From the NCBI GenBank assembly GCA_963732335.1, contig CAVSZO010000026.1:62001-126000 (forward strand): a stretch of DNA of 64,000 nucleotides. The letters run 5' to 3'. Source of the DNA: Desertimonas sp963732335 (lineage in GTDB: Bacteria > Actinomycetota > Acidimicrobiia > Acidimicrobiales > Ilumatobacteraceae). Of this stretch, positions 27,496 to 36,647 are shown in pieces. The translations under genes were made by a program, and so were the position numbers. Under the pieces are notes generated by a model. It was not told where the DNA came from and ran no database searches. It worked only from the letters and a program-made list of their open reading frames with translations. The first letter of the stretch is position 1, and each line of letters opens with the position of its first letter.

Positions 27496-27627
27496 ATGTA
27501 CCACGTCCACCCACACCTGGCCCACCAGTTCATGAGCGATCGTCTCGACGACATGCGCAGGTCAGCTGACTTGTCACGTCAGCGCCGCCAGGTACGTCAT
27601 CAACAACGACAGTTTCGGCGCCGCTAG
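27496..27627 (+). CDS. Small basic ORF of 43 residues
   Basis: AAAGGA lies 7 bases before the ATG. The product starts MYHVHPHLAHQFMSDRLDDM and continues RRSADLSRQRRQVRHQ to a very basic end. Its MRRSADLSRQRRQVRHQ stretch aligns with MRRAAGESRLRHQVHQ of the next small ORF, so the two are paralogues. Short proteins of this style (few hydrophobics, then a basic tail) are common in actinobacterial genomes and have no known role. Confidence 0.5.
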   Translation: MYHVHPHLAHQFMSDRLDDMRRSADLSRQRRQVRHQQRQFRRR

Positions 27628-27657
27628 TCGGCGCGTCACCCTCGAAGGAACCGAATC

Positions 27658-28014
27658 ATGAACCCGACAATTGCCTGCGACCTGGCATTCCTCCACGTCC
27701 ACGCCCGGTTCGAAGCGATGCGGAGGGCGGCAGGCGAATCCCGCCTGCGGCACCAGGTCCACCAGACCAACACACCAACGACGGCACTAACGGCGCTCCC
27801 GAGCAGATCACATCTGCTCGGGGGCGTCGATGCCGAGCAGGCCGAGCCCGTGGGCCAGCGTGCGTCCCGTCATGTCGCTCAGCGCCAACCGGCTCGCCCG
27901 GAGCTCGTCGCTCGGCGCCTTGAGCACCGGACAGTGCTCGTAGAACGCCGTGAAGTCAGTGGCCAACTCGAAGAGATACGTGCACAACCGGTGCGGGCTG
28001 TAGCGGACGGCTGA
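27658..28014 (+). CDS. Small ORF paralogous to the previous one, C-terminus uncertain
   Basis: GAAGGA lies 8 bases before the ATG. The first 40 residues (MNPTIACDLAFLHVHARFEA, then the MRRAAGESRLRHQVHQ block) match the preceding ORF in plan. Beyond about 27790 the frame runs antisense through the end of argS, so the true stop is probably earlier and hidden by a frame error. A real protein of about 45 residues is the likely form. Confidence 0.4.
   Translation: MNPTIACDLAFLHVHARFEAMRRAAGESRLRHQVHQTNTPTTALTALPSRSHLLGGVDAEQAEPVGQRASRHVAQRQPARPELVARRLEHRTVLVERREVSGQLEEIRAQPVRAVADG
27798..27822. terminator. Hairpin containing the argS stop codon
   Basis: CCCGAGCAGAT (27798-27808) pairs perfectly with ATCTGCTCGGG (27812-27822) around a CAC loop. 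The argS stop codon (27808-27810) straddles the stem-loop junction. The palindrome serves both strands, ending argS and perhaps the small-ORF transcript from the left. There is no U-tract. Confidence 0.6.
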
Positions 28015-29533
28015 TTCGCGCAGCGCAGCCTCGTAGCCCAGCAGTCTGAGCGTCAGGGCGCGCTCCTCTGGCGCGTCCACCAGCACCGATGGCAGCGCCG
28101 GCATCGCGCCGATCCACGCCGGCGCGGCGGAACAACGAACAGATCCGCGTGTGGGCGTACTGGAGGTACGGCGCGGTGTTGCCGTCGAACGACAGCATGC
28201 GGTCCCAGTCGAAGATGTAGTCGCGCACGCGATCCGTCGAGAGGTCGGCGTACTTCAACGCTCCGACGCCGACGGCGCGACCGATCGACCGGCGCTGTTC
28301 GGCGGGCAGGTCCGGGTTCTTGGCAACAACCGCGGCGATGCCGCGTTCGATCGCCTCGTCGACGACGTCGCCGAGGGCGACCGGATCACCGCTGCGGCTG
28401 CGCAGCATCTTGCCGTCGGTCCCCAGCACGTTGCCGAACGGGATGTGGACTGCGTCGGCCGGTGGCTGCAACCAGCCGGCCATCTTGCTGACCGCAAACA
28501 CCATCGCCAGGTGCTGGGCCTGCGGAGCGCCGATGACGTACAGCAACGTCTCTGCCTTGACCCGCTCGACGCGGTCGACGATGCACGCGAGATCACTGGT
28601 GGCGTACGTGAACGCGCCGGCACTGCTGCGCACGATCAGCGGCAACGGTTCGCCATCACGGTTGGTGAATCCCGGCGGGAACACGACCAGCGCGCCCTCG
28701 GACTCCTGCAACAGCCCGGCGGCGCTGAGCCGTTCGATCACCTTCGGCATGAGGTCCTGGTAGAAGCTCTCGCCCACCACGTCGTCGACCGTGAGCAACA
28801 CGCCGAGCTTGGCGTAATCATCCTGCCAGTCCGCCTCACTGAGCTCGATGAGTCGGTGCCATACGGCCATCGTCTCGGGCTCGTGGCGTTGTAGGGCCAC
28901 AACGCGAGCCCGCGCCCGCTCGGCGAACTCGGGATCGTCGGCGAAGCGCCGCGTGGCGACCTTGTAGAGCTCCCCGGTGTCGGTCAGCGTCAGGTCGTCG
29001 TCGGCTGCGGCGCCGCTCTCGACGAGGTGTTCGATGAGAATGCCAAACGGCCGACCCCAGTCGCCGATGTGGTTCTCACGAGTCACATCGTGGCCGAGGA
29101 ACGTCAGCATGCGCACGAGGGCGTCGCCGATCACGGTGCTGCGCAGGTGGCCGATGTGCAGCTCCTTGGCGATGTTCGGCGCCGAGTAGTCCACGAGGTC
29201 GCGGCGGCTCGCGTCGGGGGCGATCCCGAGGCGGGGGTCGCTGGCGACTTCCGCCAGCAGCGTGCTGAGCAGCGACCTGTCGACGTTCAAGTTGATGAAG
29301 CCGGGGCCCGCAATCTCGGCGACGGCGACTCCGTCGAGGTCGACGGTGGCGACGATGTCGCTGGCGACCTCACGAGGATTCCTACCCAGCCGCTTGGCGA
29401 GCGATAGCGCCCCGTTTGCCTGGGCATCAGCGTGGTCCGACGGCCGGACGACGGGATCGACGTCGGTCTCGCCGGCGACGGACGCGAACGCCGGCGCCAG
29501 ACGCTCGGACAGCACAGCGAACAGGTCGGCCAT
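27808..29533 (-). CDS. argS: Arginyl-tRNA synthetase (one frame break)
   Basis: This class I synthetase of about 575 residues starts MADLFAVLSERLAPAFAS; an in-frame ATG 12 bases upstream is also possible. Blocks in order are the N-terminal additional domain, SAPNIAKELHIGHLRSTVIG (HIGH signature, about 128), YVIGAPQAQHLAMVFA, DGKMLRSRSG in the KMSKS position, and the anticodon-binding helices. The break near 28106 is one extra base after CGC (CGC or CGG, both Arg), after which PALPSVLVDAPEERALTL runs to the end. Confidence 0.95.
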
Positions 29534-29555
29534 TGGACCGACCATTGTGCCGTGT

Positions 29556-30173
29556 TCAGCCGTCGAACGACTCCGGGATCACGGCGTTGATCACTGTGCG
29601 GTCGACGGTGATCGCCGCGGCTTTGGCGAGCAACGCCTCCGCCTCGCCCTCCGTCCGTTCTCCGCTGGCCTGCTCCAGCAGATCGGCCTGCTGATCCAGC
29701 TTGTCGATCTCCTGCTCGACCGCCAACGTCTGCTTCGCCAGGTCCTCACGCTCAACATGCAACTTCGTCCGACGGCGCTCGACGCCCGCCGCTCGTTCGC
29801 GCAGTTCGGCGCCGTCGAGCGTCGCCTGGCGCGCCCGCGCCTCGTGGGTCTCCTGGGCGGCACGGAGTCCGAGCGCGTACTCGAGCAGTTCCTGCGCCTC
29901 GGCGACGTGCCCACGTAGCTCGGCCGCAGCGGCCTTGGTCTCGCGCTCCTCGATCTGCTTGGCGAGCTTGGCCACTTCCCGCTGGGCGGCCTTCGCCTGG
30001 GTGTCAGCGGTCTCTGCCGATTGTTCGATGCCGAATTGCTCACGGGCAAGGCGATCCCGTTCGACGCCGTACTCGCTCTCCAATGACGTGAAGTGATCGT
30101 TGTTCCGGCGCCGCAACGACGCCGCCTCCGCTCGCAGTTCGTCGACGCGCCGCCGCAGGTCCTGACTCTCCAT
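29556..30173 (-). CDS. Coiled-coil hypothetical protein
   Basis: This protein of about 205 residues starts MESQDLRRRVDELRAEAASL and is almost wholly heptad-patterned coiled coil, rich in E, R, A and Q, with no Cys. It ends INAVIPESFDG after a short ordered piece. No enzyme motif or membrane helix is seen. It lies upstream of argS on the same strand, with 22 bases between them. A structural or scaffold role is likely but unproven. Confidence 0.75.
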   Translation of the reverse strand: MESQDLRRRVDELRAEAASLRRRNNDHFTSLESEYGVERDRLAREQFGIEQSAETADTQAKAAQREVAKLAKQIEERETKAAAAELRGHVAEAQELLEYALGLRAAQETHEARARQATLDGAELRERAAGVERRRTKLHVEREDLAKQTLAVEQEIDKLDQQADLLEQASGERTEGEAEALLAKAAAITVDRTVINAVIPESFDG

Positions 30174-30221
30174 GGATGCAAACCGTAGGCCGCTCGCCAA
30201 TCCGTGGTCGCTGTGAGGACG

Positions 30222-30556
30222 CTAGCGACGGGTGATCGACCAATGAATCCAGCGGGCGTTGCGTGGGCGCCGCCGCGTGGCGAGTAGCACGGTGCCACCG
30301 GCGAGCACGAGGGCGACGGCAACGCATGTGAGGAGTTCAGTCGGCGCACCGGTGACGGGGAGTGAGCCGAGTGGTGCGGGACCCGTCGTCGGCGGCGCCG
30401 GGTTCGGCGTCGAGTTAGCGGTGCCCGCCTCATAGGTGGCCGTCCGTTACACCACCCTGGACTCGGCCAGGTGCCTGGCTGGGGCTCGAAGACCACAACC
30501 GATTTACAACCGGCTGACAACCAAGCCGGACGAACGTGGCGACACCCGGCGGCCAC
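30222..30556 (-). CDS. Sortase-signal (LPXTG) surface protein, short or partly broken
   Basis: The last 74 codons form a complete cell-wall sorting signal: a Pro/Thr-rich spacer (NSTPNPAPPTTGPAPLG), LPVTG, a hydrophobic stretch (ELLTCVAVALVLAGGTVLLA) and a basic tail ending in ITRR. A stop lies at 30447-30449 in this frame, and the upstream part (VVVFEPQPGTWPSPG) continues in other frames. The start at 30556 and the exact joins are therefore uncertain. It could be a small anchored protein or the remnant of a larger one. Confidence 0.5.
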
Positions 30557-30733
30557 GCGCTTGGAACATCAACTACGCAAGGACGTCAGACGGAACGCCG
30601 CGAGAGGGAAATCGCGCGCCCCCGGCTATCGGCAGGGTTCGCACCTAGGGATCATCAACCGTCACCGGTCGAGCCGAGTGAGAACGGACGCCGCCGTGCA
30701 AGCTAACCGTTTCGACAACGCTCTCGAGACACC

Positions 30734-33479
30734 GTGACGACCGAGCCTTGCGGCGTCGTGCTTGTCGGCCGTGAAGTCGTCCAGGGACGCATCGAACGGC
30801 TAGTCGACGTAGACAGCGCCGATGCGGGGGGAATTCTAGCCATTCAAGGTGGACCCGGGACCGGTAAGAGCGCTCTCTGCCTCCGCGCACGTCGCCAACT
30901 GCCGAAGACGAGTTGTGCACCTAAGTCCGGTTGATGCTGAACATGGCATTGCGCTCGCCGGTGTCACCGACGTCGCCTGGCGCCTCCGGGACGTGATCGT
31001 CGACACGCCGCCGCTCGCCCAGAGCGTGCTGACGGCGCTCCTGGGTGCGTCGACGTCGGTCTCTCGTGACCAGCTGGCGCTCGGTCTCTCAATGCTTGCC
31101 CTAATCAGTGCGGCCGCCGATCGGGATCCCCTGCTTTTCATTGCCGATGACCTGCATTGCCTGGACGAAGCGTCGCTCGCTGCTTTGACGTTTGCGTTGC
31201 GCCGCCTCGACTCGAGTCCGGTCGCCGTGGTGCTCGCGTTCGCGTCGCCACCCCCGGCATCGCTCGGCGATGGGCCGCGACCTTCGTCCTCGACGACCTC
31301 GGCCCTCTCGACGCCCGCGACCTGCTTCGTAGACGAGTGCCCGTGATCGACGAAGCGGTTGCAGATCAGGTCGTGGAGCGACCCGAGGGCAACCCCCTGG
31401 CACTCACTGAGTTAGTCCACATCTTGACCAGCGAAGAATTGTCGGGTCACATCCCGCTCCGCTCGCCCCTTCCGATTGGATCCAGGACGACGTCGGCGTT
31501 TCGATCCCGCTTACACGGGATCTCGACCCCGACGTTGGTCGCTGTCGTCGTCGTTGCGCTAGCTGGTGCACACGCACCGAAGTTCGCCCTGCCGGCTCTG
31601 CACCGCCTGGGGCTCGACGAGGGCGCCCTCGTCGAGGCCGAAGCTCTCGACCTGCTGGAGACTCGGTCGCTTTCTCAGCGGCACCCACTGATCGGCCACA
31701 CCGCGGCAGAACTGATCGGACCGCGACATCTCCGTCGCGTGCACCAGGCACTTGCCGCAGTCAGCGGGTTCGACGGATCCCGTTCGCAGGGCTGTACATC
31801 TCCATGCGGCCACGATCGGTTCATCGGAGAAACTCGCGGTCGCGCTAGACGTCGCCACGAAAGCGCTGCTTGACCGAGGCGGAGCGGTTGCCGCTGCGCC
31901 CTCGCTGCCCAGGCAGCCCGGGTCCACCCAGCCGGTCGGCGCCACCTCGAACGCCTGTTGCGAGCGATCAGGACAGCACTTGCTGGCGGACAGACAGACC
32001 TGGTTCTCGAGCTGCACTCCGAGATCGTCGCCGCCACGCGCGACCCCGAAGTTCTACAACAGATGACCCTGATCCTTGGATACGCGAGCGTGTGGAGGCG
32101 GCTTGATCCAGCGGCGATCGAGCAACTGTGGGATCTCAGCATTCTTCGTCCCGATCTGGCAACGCATGCACTGTGCATTCTCGCGAACGCGTTTGCATCG
32201 GTCGGCGACGTAGCGCAGTTACGGCTCGTCATCGAGAGACTCGAGGCTCTGACCCCACGCTGCACGGACAAGGCGATCGACGTCACGGCCCGGCTCGTGG
32301 CTGCTGCCTGCCGGGCATTGCTCGGCTGCCGTGAACCGGGCCGGCAGATCGCCGCGGAGATGCAGGGGCTGGACATCTGCGCCTCTGACGGCATGCCTCA
32401 GTACGCTGCAGCCACTTTCGCTTTCACGTGCAATCGTGTCGAGGCCTATGCGACGGCACGCCAAGTCCTGGGCGCTCATCTCTCGACGATGCGCAGAACG
32501 GGTCACCAGTCTGGTCTGCCATATTCGCTGATCGTGTCGGCCGAAACGGAGTGGTGGATCGGCGAACTGGAGCCGATGTGGCGCGGATCTCGACGAGGCG
32601 GTCGCGTTGTCGGATGCGATCGCTCAACCAGGATTGAGCGCCTACGGAATGGCCTCGCAGCTCGGCTCGCCGCAGGTCGGGGCGACCGAGATCGGATGGA
32701 GCGGAACGCTGCGAAAGCACTCGAATTCTCCGACGGGTCATCGGTGTTGCCGTTGGTCTCCTCCTCAGTCACGCCCACGGACTGTGCGCCCTCGCGCATG
32801 GCCAGTGCGCTGCGGCCGTGCCACATCTCCTGGACTGCGAAAGTCAAGCCGAGGCGCTGACTGCCAGATCTCTGTCTGACGATCGTGCCGTGGCACGGCG
32901 ACCTCATCGAAGCACTCGTTGGATCGGGTCGTATATGTGATGCACGACGGCGCCTTGAACGACTACGCATCATTGCCACCGAGCAGGGATCGTCATACGG
33001 CACCGCGGCCTACTACAGGTGCCGCGGACTAGTCGAATCCCATGAACGGTTACGGTGGTTGCAACACGCGGTGGCGGTCGGCGGCCCAGAGCACGGCTTC
33101 GAAGCTGCCCGAGCCGCATACGCCCTGGGACGTCATCTCATCGACGTGGCCAGACTTCGGCGCGGAATCACCTCAATTCGCCCGGGCGCAGTTCGGTGCA
33201 TGGCGGCCACGGCATGGGTCGCCCGGATCGACAAGGAGTTGCAGGGCCGAGCGGATGCCCGGCCGATCCCAAAATGATCGTTCCGCTGACTCCCGGCGAG
33301 CTGCGCGTTCACGGGCGGTTGCCGAGGGCATGACAAACCGAGAAGCCGCCGCCTCGTTGTTGATCTCGGTCAAGACCGTCGAGACGCACCTTGTCCACGT
33401 GTTTCAGAAGTTGCAAATCACCTCTCGGTCACAGCTCGTGCGCCTGATGTCCAGCAGACAGGCTCCTCGCGATGGTTGA
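30734..33479 (+). CDS. Large ATP-binding LuxR-family (LAL) transcriptional regulator (several frame breaks)
   Basis: Joined over about seven breaks, this is a protein of about 915 residues, the usual LAL size. The GTG start at 30734 leads to a Walker A motif GGPGTGKSA (residues 39-47). A Walker B-like LLFIADDLHCLDEASL, an ATPase lid region (DLGPLDARDLLRRRVP), a helical tetratricopeptide-like middle, and a C-terminal LuxR helix-turn-helix (AVAEGMTNREAAASLLISVK then TVETHLVHVFQKLQITSRS) follow. Traced breaks fit doubled or dropped third bases (ACG+A; TCG+C; GT- before TCA). LAL proteins often activate the neighbouring operon, here possibly the eCIS. Confidence 0.8.
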
Positions 33480-33529
33480 GATCTGTGCCCTTCATACAAC
33501 TGTCGAACGTGCGATGATCTAGGCGCTAG

Positions 33530-33774
33530 TCAGGTGTCTACTCTCAATTTCCGTACACCCTGGAGGGTCTGCTTTCGGAGTTCGGCCACATCTTCGTGCG
33601 ACCAATGCCACGTGTAAACTGGCATGACTCTCTTGCTCATGTCAGCGACAAGAAGGTGCTTCTCGGTCATCAAGCTTTCGTAGTAATGCGGCAAGAGCCA
33701 AAGAATTTCTGAGTAGTCTGCCCCCCCGATGCCGCCTTGGATTGGACCTGTGCCGTGCGATGCGTGTCAGACAT
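33530..33774 (-). CDS. Small hypothetical protein (one frame break at a run of seven C)
   Basis: Starting MSDTHRTAQVQSKAASGG at 33774 and crossing a break in the C7 run (33721-33727), the product continues ADYSEILWLLPHYYESLMTE, HLLVADMSKRVMPVYTWHW and ends LQGVRKLRVDT. The second half has a natural protein composition with three Trp. Total length is about 81 residues. No family is recognised. It is the last of a run of small minus-strand genes in a region of reduced GC. Confidence 0.5.
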
Positions 33775-33894
33775 TTGTTCGCCAAATCGGACCAACGCTT
33801 TGCGAGCGAGACTTCCTCTCTTAACCGGGGAAAATAGAACTGTAGTTCGTTTCAATTTCCGACGGAATATGGACCTGGAAGGTTTCGCAGATAG

Positions 33895-34237
33895 TTAGAA
33901 TCGATATTCGGCGCTCTCGTCCCCGCGGAGGATTCGACCGCCCTCGGCTTCTTCCACTGCCCAGAGCTTTGGACTGGTGCGCGACATGGGCCATTAGCGC
34001 GACGATTGAACCAGAAATTTCTGCTACCGGCTCGCGTTTGACATCTAGTTGTTTCCGCCGCCGTTCCCAGTGTCTGGCAAACGGTCCAGCGAAAGCGGTC
34101 GTCCAGCGCTCCGGATAGCACTGACAATCAGGGGACCCGAGTAATCGACTTGGTCAATCATCGCGTGAATCATGGGCTCCCAACCTGATCGCTTCGGCGC
34201 TTGGATCTCCTTTCGGCGTAACGCCACCAACGGCCAT
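33895..34237 (-). CDS. Hypothetical protein in the low-GC cluster (frame breaks, start uncertain)
   Basis: The C-terminal 80 residues are coherent after two joins: LLGSPDCQCYPERWTTAFAG, FARHWERRRKQLDVKREPVA, SGSIVALMAHVAHQSKALG, then AVEEAEGGRILRGDESAEYR ending in F. The joins fit dropped third bases (GA- before TTA, GG- before GCA). The start at 34237 (MAVGGVTPKGDP) is a guess; a stop follows that frame before the coherent part, so a further break is required. No family is recognised. Confidence 0.4.
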
Positions 34238-34331
34238 CGATTCAAACGCTCGATAACGCAGCAATGTATAGCGCAGTCGCAAGATGGCACACATATCGAG
34301 TCCGGCAGATCGGGCAGCGGGCCAGCTCCGA

Positions 34332-34480
34332 CTACGTGGAGTCGAGACTGGTGCAGAAGCGTTCGAGATCCTTCGTACCGGTCGATACTGGATTGACCGT
34401 CTGATCGTCGTGGATCAAGATACGCCATCGACCTCGCCGCGGTCCTTCCAATCTCGAAAGGTGGAGATCATTTCGCGCAT
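34332..34480 (-). CDS. Possible very small ORF in the low-GC cluster
   Basis: MREMISTFRDWKDRGEVDGV leads after one break to LIHDDQTVNPVSTGTKDLER and a stop at 34332. It reads naturally, but the opposite strand also has an open frame of 77 codons (34284-34517), and I cannot decide between them by eye. Confidence 0.25.
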
Positions 34481-34504
34481 CGCCAACGGGTGGCAATATC
34501 CACG

Positions 34505-34811
34505 TTACTTCCAGTGAAGCTGACCATCTAGTTCGGCGTTGTTCACCAACTGCAGTCCCAAGGCGTCGGTTAGAGTGTGGACGGCTGCTACAAGCGCCTG
34601 ACCCGTCTCCGACGGACCAAGAGAATAAGCGGGTCAAGACGGTCATTGCGGAACTCCCTGTTCTGGTGTGCCTCCGAACCTCACCCGCCGGCGCCAGTAC
34701 GCATTGCGATTGATAGCGCCACCACCGACGGGTGGCGGCGGTGGGGTCGTCCGCCACGCCGTGGGGCCCCACTCTGCCGATTAGCTCAAGGTGCAGAGCT
34801 GAGATAGTCAT
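34505..34811 (-). CDS. Small hypothetical protein (two frame breaks)
   Basis: The start MTISALHLELIGRVGPHG at 34811 follows GAGGAG-type purines. After two dropped third bases the product continues AHQNREFRNDRLDPLILLVR and ETGQALVAAVHTLTDALGLQ, then VNNAELDGQLHWK at the end. Length is about 101 residues. Composition is ordinary, with no membrane helix and no known motif. It follows the next upstream small gene by 16 bases, so the two are probably co-transcribed. Confidence 0.5.
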
Positions 34812-34827
34812 CCCTCATCGCTCCTCT

Positions 34828-35122
34828 TCACTCGACACTCCACTCACCCCGCGGGAGGCTGGCATCGGCGATGCTCTGATCTTCCGCGAGGAGGACTCTC
34901 ATGTCATCGGGGATCCCCCTGAGGCCAAAGTCCGCGGCGACTAACGGCCGGCGCATAGTCAACCGGGTAGGCGATTCGAAGGGCACGGTCCGCGCGTGCC
35001 AGCGCCACTGGGCAGCAGATTCGAGGCCCTCGTTGCGACACGCACAGCGGTTCTCGTCGGTCGTCAGTCGCCCAGGACGGATCCCAACCGCCGAGGCGAG
35101 CACGGAATTGCTTCGTGGCCAC
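34828..35122 (-). CDS. Small hypothetical protein (one frame break)
   Basis: The GTG start at 35122 gives MATKQFRARLGGWDPSWATD, then after CGA+G (both Arg) CRNEGLESAAQWRWHARTVP, LVAADFGLRGIPDDMRVLLA and a C-terminus ending LPRGEWSVE. Length is about 97 residues. No family is recognised. It is the first gene of the small minus-strand cluster. Confidence 0.5.
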
Positions 35123-35235
35123 CTAGCGTCAAACACCTGATGTAGTCGCCTGTAGGGGATATGACCACGGACGCTCGGCGGTCGGCCTGGGAGCGTACAA
35201 GGTTTCCCCGATGCGCAAGCTGGCCCGGAAGTCGT

Positions 35236-35939
35236 ATGACGGAAGATGCCGTCAATAGTCGACGGCACCACAACGGCTCGGAGCAGAGGGGCGAGCGCGA
35301 ACCTCTTGAGGCTCGTCAAGAGGACATTCACACACGACAGCCGGACAGATCGCTGTCGTCGCCGGTTCAGCAGGCGACGACGTAGTCGAGAATTTGTTCC
35401 CCGCCCTGGTGGCAACTTCGTATGACACAGCGATCTGGCATCGGACTGAGGAGAAGAACTTGAACTGGCTTATTTCACTGTTCAATGGAGCGGCCCGAAA
35501 GGATGACAATCTTATCCGGTCCGCAACACTCAACTCAACCAAGATCGGCAGCTTGGCAGCTTTGATAGCCGCCGCGGGGACATCCTGGGCGATTGACACC
35601 AAAAAAGGGACCTCTGGCAGGGCTGTCGAGCGATCAGCAATTCACGGTATGGATGGGTGCCGGAGGGATCATCGCGGCTCTCGTGATTAGCGACACGGCG
35701 GCCCGTGCGTACGTTACAGGCAAGTCCGCGGCAGCTAGTCCGGTCCTGCCGATCCAACCAAGGCTAGTTGCGGTGCGCGGCGCTGATGGAAGGCAAAAGA
35801 CCGGGACTGCTATGGCTGCTCGGCTTGAGCGTGGCAGCTTGCAGTTGCTAGTCATGTTCAAAGCGGTAGGCAACGAAGATCCTAAAGAGGAATGGCACCC
35901 GATCGACCGCGTCCTCTACCCTCCTCGATTCGATTCTAA
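35236..35939 (+). CDS. Two-helix membrane protein upstream of the eCIS operon (three frame breaks)
   Basis: The joined product is about 234 residues. It starts MTEDAVNSRRHHNGSEQRGE, continues GHSHTTAGQIAVVAGSAGDD, then LVATSYDTAIWHRTEEKNLN. Two hydrophobic segments follow, STKIGSLAALIAAAGTSWAI and VWMGAGGIIAALVISDTAA, and a soluble tail RLERGSLQLLVMFKAVGNED ends near VLYPPRFDS. The breaks fit GA- before GGA and GGC+A. It sits about 115 bases before the DUF4255 gene, on the same strand. I know no function; a link with the particle is inferred only from position. Confidence 0.5.
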
Positions 35940-36053
35940 CACAGTGATACACACCCGCAGCTGGTTCGCTCCCGGAGGTCTCGCGACGCAAGTCGCCGCC
36001 CGATCGACGATGGACCGGCTGTCCCGGGCAGCACCTCCACTAGGTGAACCCGG

Positions 36054-36647
36054 ATGGCTGGGTTCCGCTCAATCGGCGCCGTGGGGCAAGCCTGGTCGTT
36101 TGAACGTTCGCCTTTACGGTTCTGCGACCGGTAGAGGAGGAGTGGGCCACTGCCGTCCTCGTCCAGACCGACGACCTCGACGGGCCGGGGTCGCTCGGAC
36201 ATCATTCGCCCGCGCTGTCGATCCTCCTGTACCGGGTCGACTTCAACAAGACGACGCGAGCCGGCTGGTCGGCGGTCGGCCCGGAGGACGGCCGCGCCCA
36301 CCTGCCCCTCGACCTCCACTACCTGCTGACCGCCTGGGCGACCAACGCCGACCACGAGCACCGCATCCTCGGCCGGACCATGCAGGTGCTCGAGGAGCTG
36401 GGCGGGCTGAGCGGGCCGCTGCTCGCACCCCGACGGCGACTGGGCGCCCGGGCGAGACGGTGCAGCTCTACCTCGAGGACATGGCCACCGACGACCTGAT
36501 GCGGACCTTCGACAGCCTCGACCTGCGACTTCCGCCTCAGCATCCCCTACATCGCCCGGGTCGTCGTGATCGCCGACGAGGGCGATGCCCGCACCCGAGG
36601 TGCTCACCTCCGTCCGGGGCCTGCGCCCGGGCCGGTGGCTGCCGTGA
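36054..36647 (+). CDS. eCIS cap adaptor, DUF4255/Pvc16-type protein (frame breaks)
   Basis: The Pvc16 family caps the distal end of the tube and sheath. The N-terminus MAGFRSIGAVGQAWSFER is joined to FAFTVLRPVEEEWATAVLVQ by one dropped base (CG- before TTC). Diagnostic DUF4255 stretches follow: HSPALSILLYRVDFNKTTRA, HLPLDLHYLLTAWATNADHE, RILGRTMQVLEELGG and LEDMATDDLMRTFDSL, then SIPYIARVVVIADEG. It ends GLRPGRWLP at 36647, overlapping the next GTG (GTGA). It is the first gene of the operon. Confidence 0.85.

Noticed and set aside
34284..34517. A plus-strand gene of 77 codons
   Set aside because: It reads plausibly but is antisense to a minus-strand candidate and isolated; there is no ribosome site, so it was not listed as a gene.
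33480..36053. An insertion sequence or integrase explaining the composition change
   Set aside because: No transposase or recombinase motif and no terminal inverted repeats or target duplications could be seen.
35940..36130. A truncated N-terminus of the DUF4255 gene marking an insertion junction
   Set aside because: Allowing one dropped third base (CG- before TTC) restores an ATG at 36054 and a normal DUF4255 N-terminus.
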